A DNA stretch of 64,000 bases from Burkholderiales bacterium (GTDB taxonomy: Bacteria > Pseudomonadota > Gammaproteobacteria > Burkholderiales > Burkholderiaceae_C), in contig JAIOOS010000014.1 of assembly GCA_021414305.1 (NCBI GenBank), positions 1-64,000 on the forward strand, read 5' to 3'. Each line of letters begins with the position of its first letter. The stretch's first letter is position 1. This document shows, piece by piece, positions 9,608 to 18,908 of this stretch. Below the pieces are notes generated by a model that worked only from the letters and a program-made list of their open reading frames with translations, had not been told where the DNA came from and made no database searches. Made by a program: the position numbers and the translations under genes.

Positions 9608-11869
9608 ATGAAGGAACGGAGCGGGCTGGACGCCGGCGCGTTGCCCGGCGCCGAGGAGCGGCAGATGCTGCGCGACTCGCTGCGCGGCCTTCTCGCCGAG
9701 CACTGGCCCGCCGAGAAGGCAGTCGCCCGAGGTCGCGAGCCCGAATCGATCGCCGCGGTCTGGGCCCGGCTGGGCGAACAGGGCGTCACGAGCCTCGGCA
9801 GCGAGCCCGCGGAAGGCGGCTTGCGCGAGCTTGCGGTGGCGATGGAAGAGCTCGGCCGCGCCGCCTGCCCCGCCCCTTTGCTGGCCGCCGCCCTCGCCAA
9901 CCTGGCGCTCGCCGGCGCCGATGCCGCCGGCCCGGCCGCCGACCTGCTCGAGCGCCTTCACGCCGGCACGGCCCGCGTCTGCTGGAGCTTCGGCGAGCTC
10001 GACCCGAGCGCCGGCGCGAGCGAACTGACCTGGAGCGGCGACACGCTCTCCGGCACGCTGCGCTTCGTCGACGGCGCCGCCGCGGCGACGCACGCGATCA
10101 TCACCAAAGGCGGATCGCGGTCCGGCCTGGCGATCGTCGAGCTCGGTGCGCACGAGGGCAGCCGCATCGTCGCCACCCGCGCGCTCGGCGCGGACGGGCT
10201 GGCCGAGGTCCTGCTGGCGAACGTGCCCGCAGCCTTTGTCTCCGTCGACGGGGCGACGCTCGCCGACCTGCTGCGCATCGCCCGCCTCGCCCTCGTCGCC
10301 CGCGCCCACGGCGCGGCGCGGCGCGCGTTCGAGATGGCGGTCGAGTACGCCAAGGAGCGCAAGCAGTTCGGCCAGCCGATCGGCCGCTTCCAGGCGATCC
10401 AGCACAAGCTAGCGAACAACCTGATCGCGCTCGAAGGCGTGCGCGTCACGCTGGTGCACGCGGCGGAAGCGTTCGACCTCGGCGCGACCGCGTGGCGCTA
10501 TTTCGCCGCCGCCGCGGTCGCGTTCGCCGGCCCGGCCCTGCGCCAGGCCTCGCTCGAGACGCAGCACGCGTTCGGCGCGATCGGCTACGCCGAGGAGCAC
10601 GAGGCGCCGCGCCACTTTCGCCGCGCCCATCTCGACACCCTGGCGCTCGGCGGCACCGCCGCGGCGCGCCGCGATCTCGCCGCGCACCTGCTCGACGACG
10701 CCGAGGGCACGCTCCCCGAGTACGACCTCGGCCCGGCCGGCAACGCCTTTCGCGCCGAGGTGCGCGGCTGGCTGCAGCAGCACTGGAGCGGCGAGCGCAA
10801 GGCCGCGTTCGACGAGAAGGACTTCCACGAGCGCGAGTTCGACCCCTCGTTCGCCCGCGACCTTGGCCGGACCGGCTGGCTCGGCCTCGGCTGGCCGCGC
10901 GAATTCGGCGGCCAGGCGCGCACGCCGCTCGAGCAGATCGCCTTCATGGAGATGATGGAGCGCGCCGAGGCGCCGCGCATCGGCGCCGCGGTCCAGGCGA
11001 ACGCGCTGATGATGTTCGGCACGCCCGAGCAGCAGCAGCGCTTCCTGCCCGAGATCCTGCGCGGCGAGGCGATGCACGGCATGGGCTACAGCGAGCCCGA
11101 GGCCGGCTCCGACCTGGCGTCGCTGCGCACCCGCGCGGTCCGCGACGGCGACGAGTGGGTGATCACCGGGCAGAAGATCTGGACCACCACCTGGTGGGGC
11201 AAGTACATGTTCCTGGCCGCCCGCACCGACCGCGAGGCCAGGCCGCACGCCGGCATCAGCATGTTCGTGGTGTCCATGGACTCGCCCGGCGTCAGCGTCA
11301 AGCCGGCGACGACGATGTACGACGGCAGCTTCGCCAACATCTTCTACGACGAGGTGCGCGTGCCCGCCGACGCGCTGATCGGCCCGCTGCACGGCGGCTG
11401 GAAGGTGCTGACCGACGCGCTCGCCAACGAGCGCGGCACGGTCGGCGGCGGCATCGTCCTGAAGGTGGCGCATGCCTTCGACCTGCTCTGCCGCGACGTC
11501 CGCGCCGCCGGCCCGGCCCTCCGCGACGACGCGCTGGCGCGCGACCGCATCGCCAGCCTCGCCGCCGAGATCGAGGTCGGGCGCCGGCTGATGATCGATT
11601 GCGCCGAGCTCGCCACCAGCGGCACCACGCCGCCCGAGACGGGCGCGATCAGCAAGGTGTTCTCGGGCGAGCTGATGGAGCGCTTCGGCGAGGCCGCGCT
11701 CGAGATCCTGGGGCCGCGCGCCGCCCTCTCGCAGGGCGCCGCCGGAGCGCTGCGCCACGGCCGCTACGAGCAGGGCCTGCGCCACTCGCTGATGTGGGTG
11801 ATCTCGATCGGCACCAACGAGATCCAGCGCAGCCTGATCGCCCAGCGCGGGCTGGGGCTGCCGCGCTAG
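9608..11869 (+). CDS. Fused double acyl-CoA dehydrogenase
   Basis: 753 residues, twice the normal size, with two acyl-CoA dehydrogenase units in one chain. Unit 1 (about 10-370) keeps ERKQFGQPIGRFQAIQHKLA and QHAFGAIGYAEEHE but has a shortened, weakly conserved middle domain. Unit 2 (about 385-753) has the complete SEPEAGSDLASL, TGQKIWTT and SIGTNEIQR segments. The usual Glu before GTN is Ile in unit 2. The arrangement resembles the FadE alpha-beta heterotetramers of steroid degradation joined into one polypeptide. ATG 9608 follows a strong GGAGAG site 11 bases after the CoA-transferase stop. Last gene of the operon. Confidence 0.88.
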   Translation: MKERSGLDAGALPGAEERQMLRDSLRGLLAEHWPAEKAVARGREPESIAAVWARLGEQGVTSLGSEPAEGGLRELAVAMEELGRAACPAPLLAAALANLALAGADAAGPAADLLERLHAGTARVCWSFGELDPSAGASELTWSGDTLSGTLRFVDGAAAATHAIITKGGSRSGLAIVELGAHEGSRIVATRALGADGLAEVLLANVPAAFVSVDGATLADLLRIARLALVARAHGAARRAFEMAVEYAKERKQFGQPIGRFQAIQHKLANNLIALEGVRVTLVHAAEAFDLGATAWRYFAAAAVAFAGPALRQASLETQHAFGAIGYAEEHEAPRHFRRAHLDTLALGGTAAARRDLAAHLLDDAEGTLPEYDLGPAGNAFRAEVRGWLQQHWSGERKAAFDEKDFHEREFDPSFARDLGRTGWLGLGWPREFGGQARTPLEQIAFMEMMERAEAPRIGAAVQANALMMFGTPEQQQRFLPEILRGEAMHGMGYSEPEAGSDLASLRTRAVRDGDEWVITGQKIWTTTWWGKYMFLAARTDREARPHAGISMFVVSMDSPGVSVKPATTMYDGSFANIFYDEVRVPADALIGPLHGGWKVLTDALANERGTVGGGIVLKVAHAFDLLCRDVRAAGPALRDDALARDRIASLAAEIEVGRRLMIDCAELATSGTTPPETGAISKVFSGELMERFGEAALEILGPRAALSQGAAGALRHGRYEQGLRHSLMWVISIGTNEIQRSLIAQRGLGLPR

Positions 11870-11890
11870 CGGAGTCCGCCCTCACCCCTG

Positions 11891-11914
11891 CCCTCTCCCG
11901 CAAGCGGGAGAGGG
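11891..11914. terminator. Perfect 11-bp inverted repeat between convergent genes
   Basis: Two perfectly complementary 11-base arms (11891-11901 and 11904-11914) are separated by AA, between the stops of two convergent genes. A stem of this strength works as a bidirectional terminator, although no T-run follows. The sequence also has the look of a dispersed intergenic palindrome of GC-rich proteobacteria. Confidence 0.6.
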
Positions 11915-11921
11915 TGGAAGC

Positions 11922-12443
11922 CTAGCGGGCGATGACGCCGCAGACGATGCGGCCGCCGCCGCCGCCGAGCGGCGCGGGATGGTCGGCGTGGTTGTCGCCG
12001 CCGGCGTGGATCATCAGGGCCCGATCGGTCACGTCGCCGAGCTTGAGGCGCGGCCCGAGCACCGGCGCCGAAGCCGATCCGTCGGCGGCGACGTAGAGCG
12101 GCGGCAGGTCGCCGAGGTGGCCGTCGCCCCAGGGCTCGCCGTGGCGCTTGGTCGCGGCCGGGTCGAGGTGTCCGCCGGCGCCGATCGCCGGCGCCATCGC
12201 GCCGTTCACTTCGCCGGGGGCGCACGACGGCTTCTCGTGCACGTGAAAGCCGTGCAGCCCCGGCGGCAACCCGGTCAGCGCCGGGTAGAACGCCAGGCCG
12301 TAGGGCGTCTCGACGATGCGCACCGTGCCTGCCGGCGCGCCCGCGCCGGCGGCTGTGGCCGCGCTCATGGGAACGACGATCTCGGCGCCGTGCGACACGG
12401 CGTGCACCGCGACCAGGGCGGCAATGGCGAAGATGGGTTTCAT
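11922..12443 (-). CDS. sodC: Periplasmic Cu/Zn superoxide dismutase
   Basis: 173 residues with a signal peptide (about 1-19). The metal-ligand pattern is complete: HGFHVHE (copper His pair), the bridging and zinc His in [22 protein letters not shown] and HAGGDNHAD. The two disulphide Cys are in KPSCAPG and near the end in IVCGV. It detoxifies superoxide in the periplasm. It lies 53 bases downstream of the Bug receptor gene on the same strand, but probably has its own promoter. Confidence 0.93.
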   Translation of the reverse strand: MKPIFAIAALVAVHAVSHGAEIVVPMSAATAAGAGAPAGTVRIVETPYGLAFYPALTGLPPGLHGFHVHEKPSCAPGEVNGAMAPAIGAGGHLDPAATKRHGEPWGDGHLGDLPPLYVAADGSASAPVLGPRLKLGDVTDRALMIHAGGDNHADHPAPLGGGGGRIVCGVIAR

Positions 12444-12496
12444 GAGCGACTCCTGTCCTTCCGTTTTGGCACGCGGGATGCCCGGGCGCCGCCAGC

Positions 12497-13489
12497 CTAC
12501 TCGACGATCAGCTTGCCGTCGCGCACGATCTTCGCAAACTTCGCGGTTTCGCTGGCAATGCGCGCCGACATCTCGGCCGGCGTGCTGCCGAGCGGCTCGC
12601 AGCCGGCGTCCTTCATCCGCTGCACGAAGTCGGGCGAGCGGATGACCTTCAGCATCTCGCTGTTGAGCCGGGCCAGCACCGCCGGCGGCGTGCCCGCGGG
12701 CGCGAGGATGCCGTACCAGGTCTGGATGTCGAAGTCCTTGAGGCCCGCCTCCTGCAGCGTCGGCACGTCGGGCAGGAGCGAGGAGCGGGTCGGCGTGGAG
12801 ACGGCCAGGGCGCGCAGCTTGCCGGCGCGGATGTGCTGGATCTGCGGCGGGATGCTGTCGAACGACATCGTCACCTGGCCGGCGAGCAGGTCGGTGGTGA
12901 GTGGCGCGCTGCCCTTGTACGGCACGTGCAGGAGCTCGGTGCCGGTGTCCATCTGGAACAGCGTGCCGATCAGGTGCTGCGCCGTGCCGTTGCCGTTGGA
13001 GCCGTACGAGAGCTTGCCAGGCGAGGCCTTGGCCAGCGCCACCAGCTCGGCGACGGTCTTCGCCGGCGTCTGCGCGGCGTTGACCGCCAGCACGTTCGGC
13101 ACCATCGCCACGGTGGTGATCGGCACCAGGTCCTTCTGGAAGTCGTACGGCAGCTTCTTGTAGACGCTGGGCGCGATCGTGTGGTGCACCGCGCCGACGA
13201 GCAGCGTGTAGCCGTCGTTCCTCGACTTCGCCACGTAGTCGGCGCCGACGGTGGTGCCGGCGCCCGGCTTCGATTCGATCAGCACCGGCTGGCCGAGGCT
13301 CTTCGCGAGCGATTCGCCGAGGGCGCGGGCGACCAGGTCGGTGGTGCCGCCGGGCGGGAACGGCACAACCAGCGTCACCGGCTTGGTCGGGTAGTCCTGC
13401 TGCGCCGGCGCGAGCGCGGCGAACGGGGCGCAGAGCGCGAAGGCGGCGGCCTGCAGGGCGCGGCGGCGAAGCGTCGGGGGTCGGGTCAT
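12497..13489 (-). CDS. Bug-family tripartite tricarboxylate transporter receptor
   Basis: A 330-residue periplasmic solute receptor with a signal peptide ([13 protein letters not shown]... to about residue 30) and the family segments [19 protein letters not shown] and [15 protein letters not shown]. It closes a minus-strand operon of sugar-acid enzymes, so an aldonic or aldaric acid is a reasonable ligand. Membrane partners are absent. Confidence 0.92.
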   Translation of the reverse strand: MTRPPTLRRRALQAAAFALCAPFAALAPAQQDYPTKPVTLVVPFPPGGTTDLVARALGESLAKSLGQPVLIESKPGAGTTVGADYVAKSRNDGYTLLVGAVHHTIAPSVYKKLPYDFQKDLVPITTVAMVPNVLAVNAAQTPAKTVAELVALAKASPGKLSYGSNGNGTAQHLIGTLFQMDTGTELLHVPYKGSAPLTTDLLAGQVTMSFDSIPPQIQHIRAGKLRALAVSTPTRSSLLPDVPTLQEAGLKDFDIQTWYGILAPAGTPPAVLARLNSEMLKVIRSPDFVQRMKDAGCEPLGSTPAEMSARIASETAKFAKIVRDGKLIVE

Positions 13490-13553
13490 CGCGAAGTCTC
13501 CTGTCGTCGTTGTCGTTGTCGGTCTCGCTGTCGATGTCGGGGTGTCGCCGCGG

Positions 13554-14645
13554 TCATGCGGCCCGGCGCGCGGCCGGCGCGGCGATCCGGTCGCAGACCG
13601 CCTTCGTCACCTGCGCCGTGGTCGCGTTGCCGCCGAGGTCGCGCGTGTGCAGCGCCTTGTCGGCGGTGACGCTCTCGATCGCCTGCATCACCCGCTTCGC
13701 CGCGGCGGCCTCGCCCAGGTGCTCGAGCATCATCGCCACCGACCAGAAGGTGCCGACCGGATTGGCCAGCCCCAGGCCCATGATGTCGAAGGCCGAGCCG
13801 TGGATCGGCTCGAACATCGAGGGGTAGCGGCGCTCGGGATCGATGTTGCCGGTGGGCGCGATGCCCAGGCTGCCGGCGAGCGCGGCGGCGAGGTCGCTGA
13901 GGATGTCGGCATGCAGGTTGGTCGCGACAAGCGTGTCGAGCGAGGCCGGGCGGTTGACCATGCGCGCGGTGCACGCGTCGACCAGTTCCTTGTCCCAGCG
14001 CACGTCGGGGAATTCCTTCGCCACCTGCGCGGCGATCTCGTCCCACATCACCATCGCGTGGCGCTGAGCGTTGCTCTTGGTGACGACGGTGAGCAGCTTT
14101 CTCGGTCGCGACCCGGCGAGCCGGAACGCGAAGCGCATGATCCGCTCGACCCCGGCGCGGGTCATCATCGAGACGTCGGTCGCGGCCTCGATCGGGTGGC
14201 CCTGGTGCACCCGGCCGCCGACGCCGGCGTATTCGCCCTCGGAGTTCTCGCGCACGATCACCCAGTCGAGGTCGTTCGGGCCGCAGCGCTTCAGCGGACC
14301 GTCGATGCCGGGCAGGATGCGGGTCGGCCGGACGTTGGCGTACTGGTCGAAGCCCTGGCAGATCTTCAGGCGCAGGCCCCAGAGCGTGACGTGGTCGGGG
14401 ATGTGCGGGTCGCCGGCCGAGCCGAACAGGATCGCGTCCTTGGCGCGCAAGGCATCGAGGCCGTCGGCCGGCATCATCTCGCCGTGGGCGCGGAACCAGT
14501 CGCCGCCCCAGCCGAAGTTCTCGAACTCGAAGCGGAACTCGCCGGGGCTGGCCGCGGCCAGCGCCTCGAGCAGCGCCTGGCCAGCGGGCACGACCTCCTT
14601 GCCGATGCCGTCGCCGGGAATGGTGGCGATCGCGTAGGTCTTCAT
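13554..14645 (-). CDS. Tartrate dehydrogenase-type beta-decarboxylating dehydrogenase
   Basis: 363 residues of the isocitrate/isopropylmalate dehydrogenase family. IPGDGIGKEVVPAG opens the protein, RENSEGEYAGVGGR matches the tartrate/malate branch, and the metal-binding segments NLHADILSDL and EPIHGSAFDIMG are present. Such enzymes oxidise tartrate, D-malate or a related 2-hydroxy acid with NAD. Its position between a DapA-type aldolase and a Bug receptor fits hydroxy-acid catabolism. 3-isopropylmalate dehydrogenase is less likely because no leu genes are near. Confidence 0.85.
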   Translation of the reverse strand: MKTYAIATIPGDGIGKEVVPAGQALLEALAAASPGEFRFEFENFGWGGDWFRAHGEMMPADGLDALRAKDAILFGSAGDPHIPDHVTLWGLRLKICQGFDQYANVRPTRILPGIDGPLKRCGPNDLDWVIVRENSEGEYAGVGGRVHQGHPIEAATDVSMMTRAGVERIMRFAFRLAGSRPRKLLTVVTKSNAQRHAMVMWDEIAAQVAKEFPDVRWDKELVDACTARMVNRPASLDTLVATNLHADILSDLAAALAGSLGIAPTGNIDPERRYPSMFEPIHGSAFDIMGLGLANPVGTFWSVAMMLEHLGEAAAAKRVMQAIESVTADKALHTRDLGGNATTAQVTKAVCDRIAAPAARRAA

Positions 14646-14665
14646 GGCGCAAGGCCCTCGGTTGG

Positions 14666-15586
14666 TCAGTGGCGCGGATAGCCGGGCATGGCGAAGCCGG
14701 CGGCGGCGAGCTCGGTGGTGACGCGCGCACCGACCGCGGGGTCGAGCGCGACCAGCGGCGGCCGCACCGTGCGCCAGCGCGGCTCGCCGGCGAAGGTCGA
14801 GACCACGTGCTTCATCGCCGGGATCATCGGCGCCGATTCGAAGATGCGGCGAACGACGTCGGCCCGGGCCTGCAGGTCGGGACCTTCGGGCGTGCTCCAG
14901 GATTCGTACACACGGCGGATCGCCGCCGGGTTCATGTTCACCGTCGCGCTGATGCAGCCGGCGCCGCCGATCGCGAGCGAGCGCGAGAGGAACACCTCGC
15001 TCGCCGGGAACACGTCGAAGCCGCCGGCGGCGTAGCGGTCGATCATCGCCTTCGAGTTGCTCCAGTCGCCCGACGAGTCCTTGGCCCCCGCGATCACCTC
15101 CGGATAGCGCTTCAGCAGCCGCTCGATCAGCGCGAGCGTGATCGGCACCTGCGTCACCTGGGGGATGTGATACAGGTAGATCGGCGCGCAGCCGCTGCCG
15201 ACGCGCTCGATCACTTCGGCGTAGTACGCGAACACGCCGTCATCGGACACGCCCTTGTAGAAGAAGGGCGGCAGCATCAGCACGCCGGCGGCGCCGGCGC
15301 GGCTGGCGTGCCGGGTGAGCTCGACCGCATCGGTGAGCGCGGACGCGCCGGTGCCGGGCATCAGCTTCGCGGCGGGGATACCGGCTTCGAGCAGCGCGTC
15401 GGTGAGCGACAGCCGCTCGGCGACCGAGAGCGACGCGGCTTCGGAATTGGTGCCGAAGATCGCCAGCGCCGCGCCCTGGTCGACGAGCCAGCGGCAGTGC
15501 GCGATGAAGCGGCCGACATCGGGCGCGAGCGCAGCGTCGAAGGGCGTCAGCACCGGCGCGAGCACGCCGTGCAGTCTCGTCGTCAT
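14666..15586 (-). CDS. DapA-family aldolase/dehydratase (sugar-acid type)
   Basis: 306 residues, TIM-barrel family of dihydrodipicolinate synthase and 2-keto-3-deoxy sugar-acid aldolases. The Schiff-base Lys169 (AGAKDSSGD) and the Tyr139 proton relay (IYLYHIP) are in place, and the GTTGE substrate loop reads GTNSE at 45-49. Next to an IlvD/Edd dehydratase, cleavage of a 2-keto-3-deoxy acid is more likely than lysine synthesis. ATG 15586 has GGGAGA eight bases upstream; a longer in-frame extension overlaps ilvD-like coding sequence and is rejected. Confidence 0.88.
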   Translation of the reverse strand: MTTRLHGVLAPVLTPFDAALAPDVGRFIAHCRWLVDQGAALAIFGTNSEAASLSVAERLSLTDALLEAGIPAAKLMPGTGASALTDAVELTRHASRAGAAGVLMLPPFFYKGVSDDGVFAYYAEVIERVGSGCAPIYLYHIPQVTQVPITLALIERLLKRYPEVIAGAKDSSGDWSNSKAMIDRYAAGGFDVFPASEVFLSRSLAIGGAGCISATVNMNPAAIRRVYESWSTPEGPDLQARADVVRRIFESAPMIPAMKHVVSTFAGEPRWRTVRPPLVALDPAVGARVTTELAAAGFAMPGYPRH

Positions 15587-15599
15587 CGATCGTCTCCCA

Positions 15600-17351
15600 T
15601 CAGGAACGGGGCACCTTGCCGACCATCTTCGCCGCACGCAGGAAGTCGAAATCGACGCCCTGGTCGGCCTGCGTCACGGTCTGCAGGAAGAGCTTGCGGT
15701 AGCCGCGCTCGGCCACGGGTTCTACCACCGGCGCCTCCTTCGCGCGCCGCGCCAGCTCGTCGTCTGAAACGAGCAACGCGATCTCGCGCGCCCCGATGCT
15801 GAGGCGGATGCGGTCGCCGTTTCGCACATGGGCGAGCGGGCCGCCGATCGCCGACTCGGGCGTGACGTGCAGGACGATCGTGCCGAACGCGGTGCCGCTC
15901 ATGCGTCCGTCGGAGATGCGCACGATGTCCTTCACGCCGGCGCGCGCCAGCTTCCTCGGGATCGGGATGTAGCCGGCCTCGGGCATGCCGGGCGCGCCCT
16001 TGGGGCCGATGTTCTTCAGCACCAGCACGTCGTCGGCGGTGACGTCGAGGTCGTCGCTGTCGATCCGCGTCGCCAGGTCCTCGAGCGACTCGAACACCAC
16101 GGCGCGGCCTTCGTGCTCCATCAGCGCCGCGTTCGCCGCCGACTGCTTGATGATCGCGCCGCCCGGCGCCAGGTTGCCGCGCAGCACGGCGATGCCGCCC
16201 TGCGGATAGATCGGATCGGCGAACGGCCGCACCACGTCCTGGGCGAAGCCGGGGCCGGCGCGCTCCAGCTCCTCGCCGAGGGTGCGGCCGGTCACGGTCA
16301 GCGCGTCGAGGCGGAGCAGCGGCTTCAGCTCGCGCAGCAGCGTCGCCATGCCGCCGGCGTGGTGGAAGTCTTCCATGTAGTGCTGGCCGGAGGGCTTCAG
16401 GTCGAGCAGCACCGGCGTCTCGCGGCCCATCCGGTCGAGCGCGTCGAGGTCGATCTCCAGGCCCATGCGGCCGGCGATCGCGGTGAGGTGGACGATGCCG
16501 TTGGTCGAGCCGCCGATCGCCAGCAACACCCGCATCGCGTTCTCGAAGGCCGCGGGGGTGAGCACCTTGTCGATCGTGAGCCGGTCCTTCGCCATCTGCA
16601 CCGCCTGCGCGCCGGTCTGCTCGGCGATGCGGATGCGGTCGGCGGTCACCGCCGGCGGCGAGGCGCCGCCGGGCATCGTCATGCCCAGCGCCTCGGCGAT
16701 GCAGGCCATGGTGCTGGCCGTGCCCATCACCGAGCAGGTACCGACGCTGGCGACGAGCTGGTCGTTGACGTCGCTCGCTTCCTCGGCGTCGATCTCGCCG
16801 GCGCGAAAGCGTGCCCAGTAGCGCCGGCAGTCTGTGCAGGCGCCGACCCGCTCGCCGCGATGGCTGCCGGTGAGCATCGCGCCGGTGACCAGCACGATCG
16901 CCGGCAGGCCGGCCGAGGCCGCGCCCATCAGCTGCGCCGGCACGGTCTTGTCGCAGCCGCCGATCAGCACCACGGCGTCCATCGGCTGGCCGCGCACCAT
17001 CTCCTCGGTGTCCATGGACATGAGGTTGCGCAGGTACATGCTGGTCGGCGCGGCGAAGCTCTCGTGCACCGAGATCGTCGGAAACGCCATCGGCAGGCCG
17101 CCGGCGAGCATCACGCCGCGCTTGACCGCCTCGATCAGCTGCGGCGCGTTGCCGTGGCAGGGGTTGTAGTCGCTGCCGGTGGCGGCGATGCCGATCACCG
17201 GCCGATCGAGCGCCGCGTCGGTGTAGCCCGCGCCCTTGATGAAGGCCTTGCGCAGGAACAGCGAGAACGCGGCGTCGCCGTAGTTCGGCAGGCCCTTGCG
17301 CATGCCGGCGTCGTCGTCTTCGCTCGGCGAGACCGGAGGCGGAGCGCTCAT
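15600..17351 (-). CDS. IlvD/Edd-family dehydratase (probable sugar-acid dehydratase)
   Basis: 583 residues. The iron-sulfur cysteines are visible in GGCDKT and in GACTDCRR, with a further SVGTCSVMGTASTMAC block. These are the family features of dihydroxy-acid, phosphogluconate and aldonate dehydratases. GACTDC rather than the classical branched-chain form, and the operon context, favour an aldonic-acid dehydratase such as arabinonate or xylonate dehydratase. The start overlaps the stop of the SnoaL-like gene (ATGA) and the stop is 13 bases before the aldolase start. Confidence 0.87.
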   Translation of the reverse strand: MSAPPPVSPSEDDDAGMRKGLPNYGDAAFSLFLRKAFIKGAGYTDAALDRPVIGIAATGSDYNPCHGNAPQLIEAVKRGVMLAGGLPMAFPTISVHESFAAPTSMYLRNLMSMDTEEMVRGQPMDAVVLIGGCDKTVPAQLMGAASAGLPAIVLVTGAMLTGSHRGERVGACTDCRRYWARFRAGEIDAEEASDVNDQLVASVGTCSVMGTASTMACIAEALGMTMPGGASPPAVTADRIRIAEQTGAQAVQMAKDRLTIDKVLTPAAFENAMRVLLAIGGSTNGIVHLTAIAGRMGLEIDLDALDRMGRETPVLLDLKPSGQHYMEDFHHAGGMATLLRELKPLLRLDALTVTGRTLGEELERAGPGFAQDVVRPFADPIYPQGGIAVLRGNLAPGGAIIKQSAANAALMEHEGRAVVFESLEDLATRIDSDDLDVTADDVLVLKNIGPKGAPGMPEAGYIPIPRKLARAGVKDIVRISDGRMSGTAFGTIVLHVTPESAIGGPLAHVRNGDRIRLSIGAREIALLVSDDELARRAKEAPVVEPVAERGYRKLFLQTVTQADQGVDFDFLRAAKMVGKVPRS

Positions 17352-17950
17352 GTCGCGGCTCCGCCCGCCAGCCATTGCGCGCCGCGGCGGTAGAGCGCCT
17401 CGACCTCCGGCCCCTTCAGACCCGGCATGTCGCGCTTCACCGTGTAGCCGATCTGCTGCTGGGCGTAGGCGAGGTGCCGGTAGCCCTCGGGATAGCCGGC
17501 CAGGATGGCGGCGTCGAGCACCGGCGCCGCGCCCTGCGGCACCGGATCCATCCGGTCCTTCTCGTAGATCGGCTGGCGCAGCACCACGCCCCAGCGGCCG
17601 GCGCGCTTCTCGAGGAAGTCGTAGAAGCGGCCGGTGCAGACGATGTCGCAGGGCACGCCCTCGACCACGGCGCGCTGCGAGATCGTCATCTTGGTCTGAG
17701 CGATGGCGCGCGCGCCGGCGAGGTCGATCGCGGTGCCGCCGAGAAAGTGGAGGATGCTCACGCCCTTGTTCCAGCCTTCGCGGCTGACGCGGATGAAGTC
17801 CTTCGCCGGACCCTGGAACCAGGTGGCCATCATCACGCCGTCGTCGTGCCACACGGTCCGGAAGCGCTCCCAGTCGCCGGCGTCGCGCCAGAGCGCCCAG
17901 TTCTCGACCAGGTCGCGGATGGCGAGGCGGTCGAGGGTGTCGTCGGTCAT
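17348..17950 (-). CDS. SnoaL/NTF2-like protein
   Basis: 200 residues. The start LAIRDLVENWALWRDAGDWERFRTVWHDDGVM is the helix-helix-strand pattern of SnoaL_4-type NTF2 folds (polyketide cyclases, hydroxylating dioxygenase small subunits, dehydratases). It is the first gene of the sugar-acid operon. Its reaction cannot be deduced from sequence. The ATG at 17950 is 75 bases from the divergent EamA gene, so the operon promoter should lie in 17951-18025. Confidence 0.8.
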   Translation of the reverse strand: MTDDTLDRLAIRDLVENWALWRDAGDWERFRTVWHDDGVMMATWFQGPAKDFIRVSREGWNKGVSILHFLGGTAIDLAGARAIAQTKMTISQRAVVEGVPCDIVCTGRFYDFLEKRAGRWGVVLRQPIYEKDRMDPVPQGAAPVLDAAILAGYPEGYRHLAYAQQQIGYTVKRDMPGLKGPEVEALYRRGAQWLAGGAAT

Positions 17951-18025
17951 GGGGTCGGTTCCTGCGGGCGAGGGCTCACCCGAGTATCGGCGGCGGCGCT
18001 CTGTCTTGCCTGCAGAATTGCCCGG

Positions 18026-18874
18026 ATGTCGCGCCCGCGTATCTTCGTCCTGACGCTGCTCGCGATGCTCGCCTTCGCCGGCAATTCGCTGCTCTGCCGC
18101 GCCGCCTTCCACGCCACCCGCATCGACGCGGCGAGCTTCACCACCATCCGCGTGGTCTCCGGGGCGCTCGCTCTCTGGCTGATCGTGCGCGCGCAGGGCG
18201 GCAAGGGCGAGCCTGCCGGCAGCTGGAGCTCGGCCGCGGCCCTGTTCGCCTACGCCGCGGCGTTCTCGTTCGCCTACCTCAGCCTGAGCGCGGCGACCGG
18301 CGCGCTGCTCCTCTTCGGCGCCGTGCAGGCGACCATGATCGGCGTGGGCCTGTGGCGCGGCGAGCGCCTGCGCCCCTGGCAGCTCCTCGGCCTGGCGTGC
18401 GCGCTCGGCGGGCTGGTCGGCCTGCTCCTGCCCGGCCTCTCGGCGCCGCCGCTGCACGGCGCCGCGCTGATGCTCCTGGCCGGCGTCGCCTGGGGCGTGT
18501 ATTCGCTGCGCGGCAAGGGCGCGGGCGATCCGCTCCGTGCAACGGCGGGCAACTTCCTGCGCGCCGTGCCGTTCGCCGCGGCGCTCAGCCTGGCGATGCT
18601 GGGTTCGGCCGCGATCGATCCGGCCGGCGCCGGCCTCGCCGTGGCCTCGGGTGCGCTGACCTCGGGCATCGGCTATGCGATCTGGTACACGGCGCTCCCC
18701 GGCCTCAAGGCGGCGAGCGCGGCGACGGTGCAGCTCACCGTGCCCCTGATCGCCGCGCTCGGCGGCATCGTCCTGCTCGGCGAGCCGCTGACGCTGCGCC
18801 TGGTCCTTGCCTCGATCGCGATCCTCGGCGGGATCGCGCTGGTGATCGTCGAGAGGCGAAGCGCGTCCGGCTGA
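18026..18874 (+). CDS. EamA-family (DMT) transporter
   Basis: 282 residues with about ten hydrophobic segments arranged as two EamA repeats (about 5-130 and 150-280). The conserved phrase LLGEPLTLRLVLASIAILGGIALVI closes the second repeat. Such proteins usually export small metabolites or amino acids. It is divergent from the sugar-acid operon and may carry an intermediate of it, which is only a positional argument. Confidence 0.88.
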   Translation: MSRPRIFVLTLLAMLAFAGNSLLCRAAFHATRIDAASFTTIRVVSGALALWLIVRAQGGKGEPAGSWSSAAALFAYAAAFSFAYLSLSAATGALLLFGAVQATMIGVGLWRGERLRPWQLLGLACALGGLVGLLLPGLSAPPLHGAALMLLAGVAWGVYSLRGKGAGDPLRATAGNFLRAVPFAAALSLAMLGSAAIDPAGAGLAVASGALTSGIGYAIWYTALPGLKAASAATVQLTVPLIAALGGIVLLGEPLTLRLVLASIAILGGIALVIVERRSASG

Positions 18875-18908
18875 CGCGAGCCGGCCACGCCGCGCCTAGA
18901 CTCTGCCC

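Noticed and set aside
11891-11914. A protein-binding operator
   Set aside because: The perfect 11-base arms with a two-base centre lie between two convergent stops, where a terminator or dispersed intergenic palindrome is more likely than an operator.
14666-15586. Lysine-pathway dihydrodipicolinate synthase
   Set aside because: The catalytic Lys and Tyr fit the whole superfamily, but the context (IlvD/Edd dehydratase, tartrate dehydrogenase, Bug receptor) and the GTNSE loop favour a sugar-acid aldolase.
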